Assembly (NCBI RefSeq): GCF_021403115.1
Contig: NZ_JAJSSH010000009.1
Span: forward strand, 62,001 to 126,000
From: Sphingobium sufflavum
Lineage (GTDB): Bacteria; Pseudomonadota; Alphaproteobacteria; Sphingomonadales; Sphingomonadaceae
Direction of reading: 5' to 3'
DNA length: 64,000 nucleotides
Shown piece by piece: positions 62,139-64,000 of the stretch (its first letter is position 1; each line of letters begins with the position of its first letter). Under the pieces are notes generated by a model. That model was not told the origin of the DNA. It worked only from the letters and a program-made list of their open reading frames with translations, and searched no databases. The position numbers were made by a program, and so were the translations under genes.

Positions 62139-63719
62139 TTATCGCATTTGCGCCGAGGCGAAGGCGGCGGTTGGCAGGCCGACCGGCAGGCCCTTGAGCG
62201 CCGCCAGCTTCGCCTTGAACGCGGCCAGCGCCTGCCCCGAAAGCTGGGACGTCTGGGCGAATTTCACCGACAGCGGATTGATGGGCACGCCGCCGCGATA
62301 CACCTCATAATGGAGATGCGGGCCGGTGGACAGGCCTGTGGACCCGACATAGCCAATCACCTGCCCCTGCCGCACATAGTCGCCGACATGGGCGGCGATG
62401 CGGCTCATATGGCCATAGCCGGTGCCGATCCCGCTGCCATGGTCCAGCCGCACATAATTGCCATGGCCGCCATGGCGACCGGCGAAGGCGACGCGGCCCG
62501 ACGTGGCGGCATAGATGGGCGACCCCCATGCCGCGCCGAAATCGACGCCCGCATGCATGCGCGAATAGCCGAGGATGGGATGGTAGCGCATGCCGAAGGA
62601 GGAGGTCATGCGGCCCGCGACCGGCGCCGCCATCATGCCGCGACGCTGACCGACGCCCGATGCCTCGAACCACTGGTCCTGCCCCTGAATGGTCCAGCGC
62701 AGCATGTTGAGCGCCTTGCCGCTGGCCCGGTCCAGACCGGCGAACAACAGCTTGCCCGTCTCCGTCTCCCCCGTCGCGGCGCGGCGATGGGCGACGACAA
62801 TGTCGAACCGGTCGTCGGACGCCACGCCGGTTTCCACCGATGTCTGCTGCGCCAACACCTTCAGATAGGCCTGGATGGTCGAGGGATCGGCGCCCGCCGC
62901 ACGGGCCGACGCATAGAGGCTGCCCCCCACCCGGCCCCGGATGCGCAGCGGCGTGTCATCCACCGCAATGGGAAGCTCGCGGATGGACAGCGCGCCATTC
63001 TCCCGCCGGATTTCGAGCGCGAGGTCGAGCCGGGCGCGCACCGACAGGGCGTCGAGCGGGCGCGGCATCGCGCGGCTGGCGCGGCGGCCCAGCGTCACGC
63101 CGACCCGCGTGCCTGGCTGGATGCTGTCGGGATCGACCGCATTGCCGACGAGGCCGAGGACGGCGGAGGCATCCCGCCCGCTGACGCCGGCGCGCTGGAG
63201 CATCCGCCCGAAACTGTCACCGACGCCGATCACCGCGTCGAGGCTGATCGTCGGGCGCTCCGGCGTATGGGTCAGCGCGGCGACCGCATCGGTCGGCCCC
63301 ATGCGCCCGCCGGTGTCCGCGCCCAGCGCGAGCGGTGTGATCATCTGCGAGCGAAGCTGGTCGAACTGCACTTCGCTGAGCGGCGCGCGGCTGTGGCCGG
63401 GCAGCGGGTCGAAACCCGGTGCGGCGAGGAGGACGGTGGTGCACAACGTCGTGCAGGTCGCCAGGCCCCGCCACCACGTCCGGCTGAACGGCGCGCGGCC
63501 GAGGTCGGGGGTCAGGTCGACGCGATGCGCCCAGTCGGAAATCGCCTCACGCCATGTCGGCTTTTGCGCGGGCTTGTGCGGGAGCTTATGTGGCGCACGC
63601 GCAGGACGGACGAACGCATCAAGGGCCACCGACCCTGCGCCATCCACCTGACCGATACCGAAATCCGACTTCTGAAACACTTGGGCAACGACCCCCGCAG
63701 GTCTTTCCATGTCCGGCAT
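62139..63719 (-). CDS. M23-family metallopeptidase (peptidoglycan endopeptidase)
   Basis: A 526-residue protein with a membrane segment near 84-100, a long periplasmic region including a LysM-like/opacity-associated segment (about 155-215, IGVGDSFGRMLQRAGVS), and a C-terminal LytM domain. Zinc ligands are His380 region (SSFGMRYHPILG), His389 and Asp393 (RMHAGVDFG), and His468/His470 in GPHLHYEV. It likely cleaves peptide cross-links during cell-wall growth. The ATG at 63719 has little ribosome-binding signal; 63710 is possible. Confidence 0.92.
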   Translation of the reverse strand: MPDMERPAGVVAQVFQKSDFGIGQVDGAGSVALDAFVRPARAPHKLPHKPAQKPTWREAISDWAHRVDLTPDLGRAPFSRTWWRGLATCTTLCTTVLLAAPGFDPLPGHSRAPLSEVQFDQLRSQMITPLALGADTGGRMGPTDAVAALTHTPERPTISLDAVIGVGDSFGRMLQRAGVSGRDASAVLGLVGNAVDPDSIQPGTRVGVTLGRRASRAMPRPLDALSVRARLDLALEIRRENGALSIRELPIAVDDTPLRIRGRVGGSLYASARAAGADPSTIQAYLKVLAQQTSVETGVASDDRFDIVVAHRRAATGETETGKLLFAGLDRASGKALNMLRWTIQGQDQWFEASGVGQRRGMMAAPVAGRMTSSFGMRYHPILGYSRMHAGVDFGAAWGSPIYAATSGRVAFAGRHGGHGNYVRLDHGSGIGTGYGHMSRIAAHVGDYVRQGQVIGYVGSTGLSTGPHLHYEVYRGGVPINPLSVKFAQTSQLSGQALAAFKAKLAALKGLPVGLPTAAFASAQMR

Positions 63720-63924
63720 GTCGTGCGATGCCGGACTTGCGCGAATGTCTGTAAACCAGCCCGGTTAAAGTCAATTTAACAGATCGCTTACCATGTCCCG
63801 GCACGACGAATGGTGGCCGGGACCAGACGGACCGCGGGAACCCTCGCCATTGGCCTGATGTCGATCAGCCACCGGCCAAGGATCGCTTGCGCCCGCCCCG
63901 CCCTTGCGCCATCACTTGCCTATC

Positions 63925-64000
63925 ATGCCCTTCACGTCGCGCGCCACGGTCACGGCCGTGCTTGGCCCCACCAATACGGGCAAGACCCACCTCGCCATCG
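63925..64000 (+). CDS. Suv3-like DEAD/H-box helicase (N-terminal fragment, runs off the window)
   Basis: The first 25 codons read MPFTSRATVTAVLGPTNTGK and then THLAI. The P-loop GPTNTGKTH right after the start matches the Suv3-like RNA/DNA helicases of alphaproteobacteria. The rest lies beyond the window. The gap 63720-63924 to the M23 gene shows no gene. Confidence 0.75.
   Translation, partial: MPFTSRATVTAVLGPTNTGKTHLAI

Noticed and set aside
1..64000. tRNA, rRNA, CRISPR, prophage or insertion sequence
   Set aside because: Reading the gaps and both strands showed no cloverleaf, spacer-repeat array, integrase, transposase or phage gene.

Overview
The window is gene-dense, GC-rich chromosomal DNA from an alphaproteobacterium, most likely a sphingomonad (Sphingomonadaceae, Sphingobium/Sphingomonas-like). 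The pointers are the gene families and their order: an Entner-Doudoroff zwf-edd pair, UPF0262, plant-type glutamate-cysteine ligase beside rsmE, dnaK-dnaJ behind an alphaproteobacterial sigma-32 promoter, and dispersed inverted repeats of a kind common in sphingomonads. The placement is inferred from family recognition, not a database search. Almost everything is core metabolism and housekeeping. I see no prophage, insertion sequence, CRISPR array, rRNA or tRNA.

Layout. 1-5.7 kb: rimP and the start of nusA, a sugar-dehydrogenase lipoprotein, an ammonium transporter, a 2-hydroxyacid dehydrogenase and a secreted SH3 protein. 5.7-8.2 kb: a two-gene ABC exporter and a small membrane protein. 8.2-11.6 kb: zwf-edd. 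11.7-15.7 kb: a lipoprotein, then a leftward series UPF0262, GH25, cdd, dcd and a phosphoesterase. 15.9-25.2 kb: dnaB with a consensus DnaA box upstream, an EF-hand protein, a luciferase-like oxidoreductase, several small proteins, a Kef-type antiporter overlapping a degenerate IscU-like protein, and radA-cvpA.

25.3-32.4 kb is the clearest functional module: cobalamin uptake and remodelling. A cobalamin riboswitch leads into btuB, cobO and bluB; btuF is convergent with bluB and divergent from btuC-btuD and a five-cysteine DUF1636 protein. Together these would import corrinoid, adenosylate it and make the lower-ligand base DMB. No de novo corrin-ring genes are present. bluB appears to lack any usual start codon and probably starts at a CTG overlapping the cobO stop.

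32.5-40 kb is more accessory: a visibly lower-GC lipoprotein gene, an EEP-fold hydrolase, a DUF3060 protein, a GbsR/MarR-type regulator whose start lies inside a perfect palindrome facing an aldehyde dehydrogenase, a large patatin-like protein and tag. 40.3-46.8 kb: dnaJ, dnaK, rpiB, glyA, nrdR, trmJ. 46.8-53.6 kb: a cytochrome b561/molybdopterin oxidoreductase pair, an outer-membrane barrel, argG, two membrane proteins and a SnoaL-like protein. 53.7-64 kb: a tiny secreted protein made of two near-identical Cys cassettes, metK with a possible pseudoknot leader, lnt, a DedA-like protein, ubiA, rsmE, gshA, a tandem pair of SpoIIAA-like proteins, an M23 peptidase and the start of a Suv3-like helicase.

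No wholly new multi-gene system stands out. The best leads are the bluB start, the DUF1636 gene in the B12 operon, the metK leader, the cysteine-poor IscU homologue, the CKDAKGKF mini-protein and the paired SpoIIAA-like genes. The non-coding stretches over 300 bases (25153-25770, 36698-37008, 39939-40328, 50583-51044) hold the riboswitch, terminators and dispersed repeats described below, with no additional genes seen.
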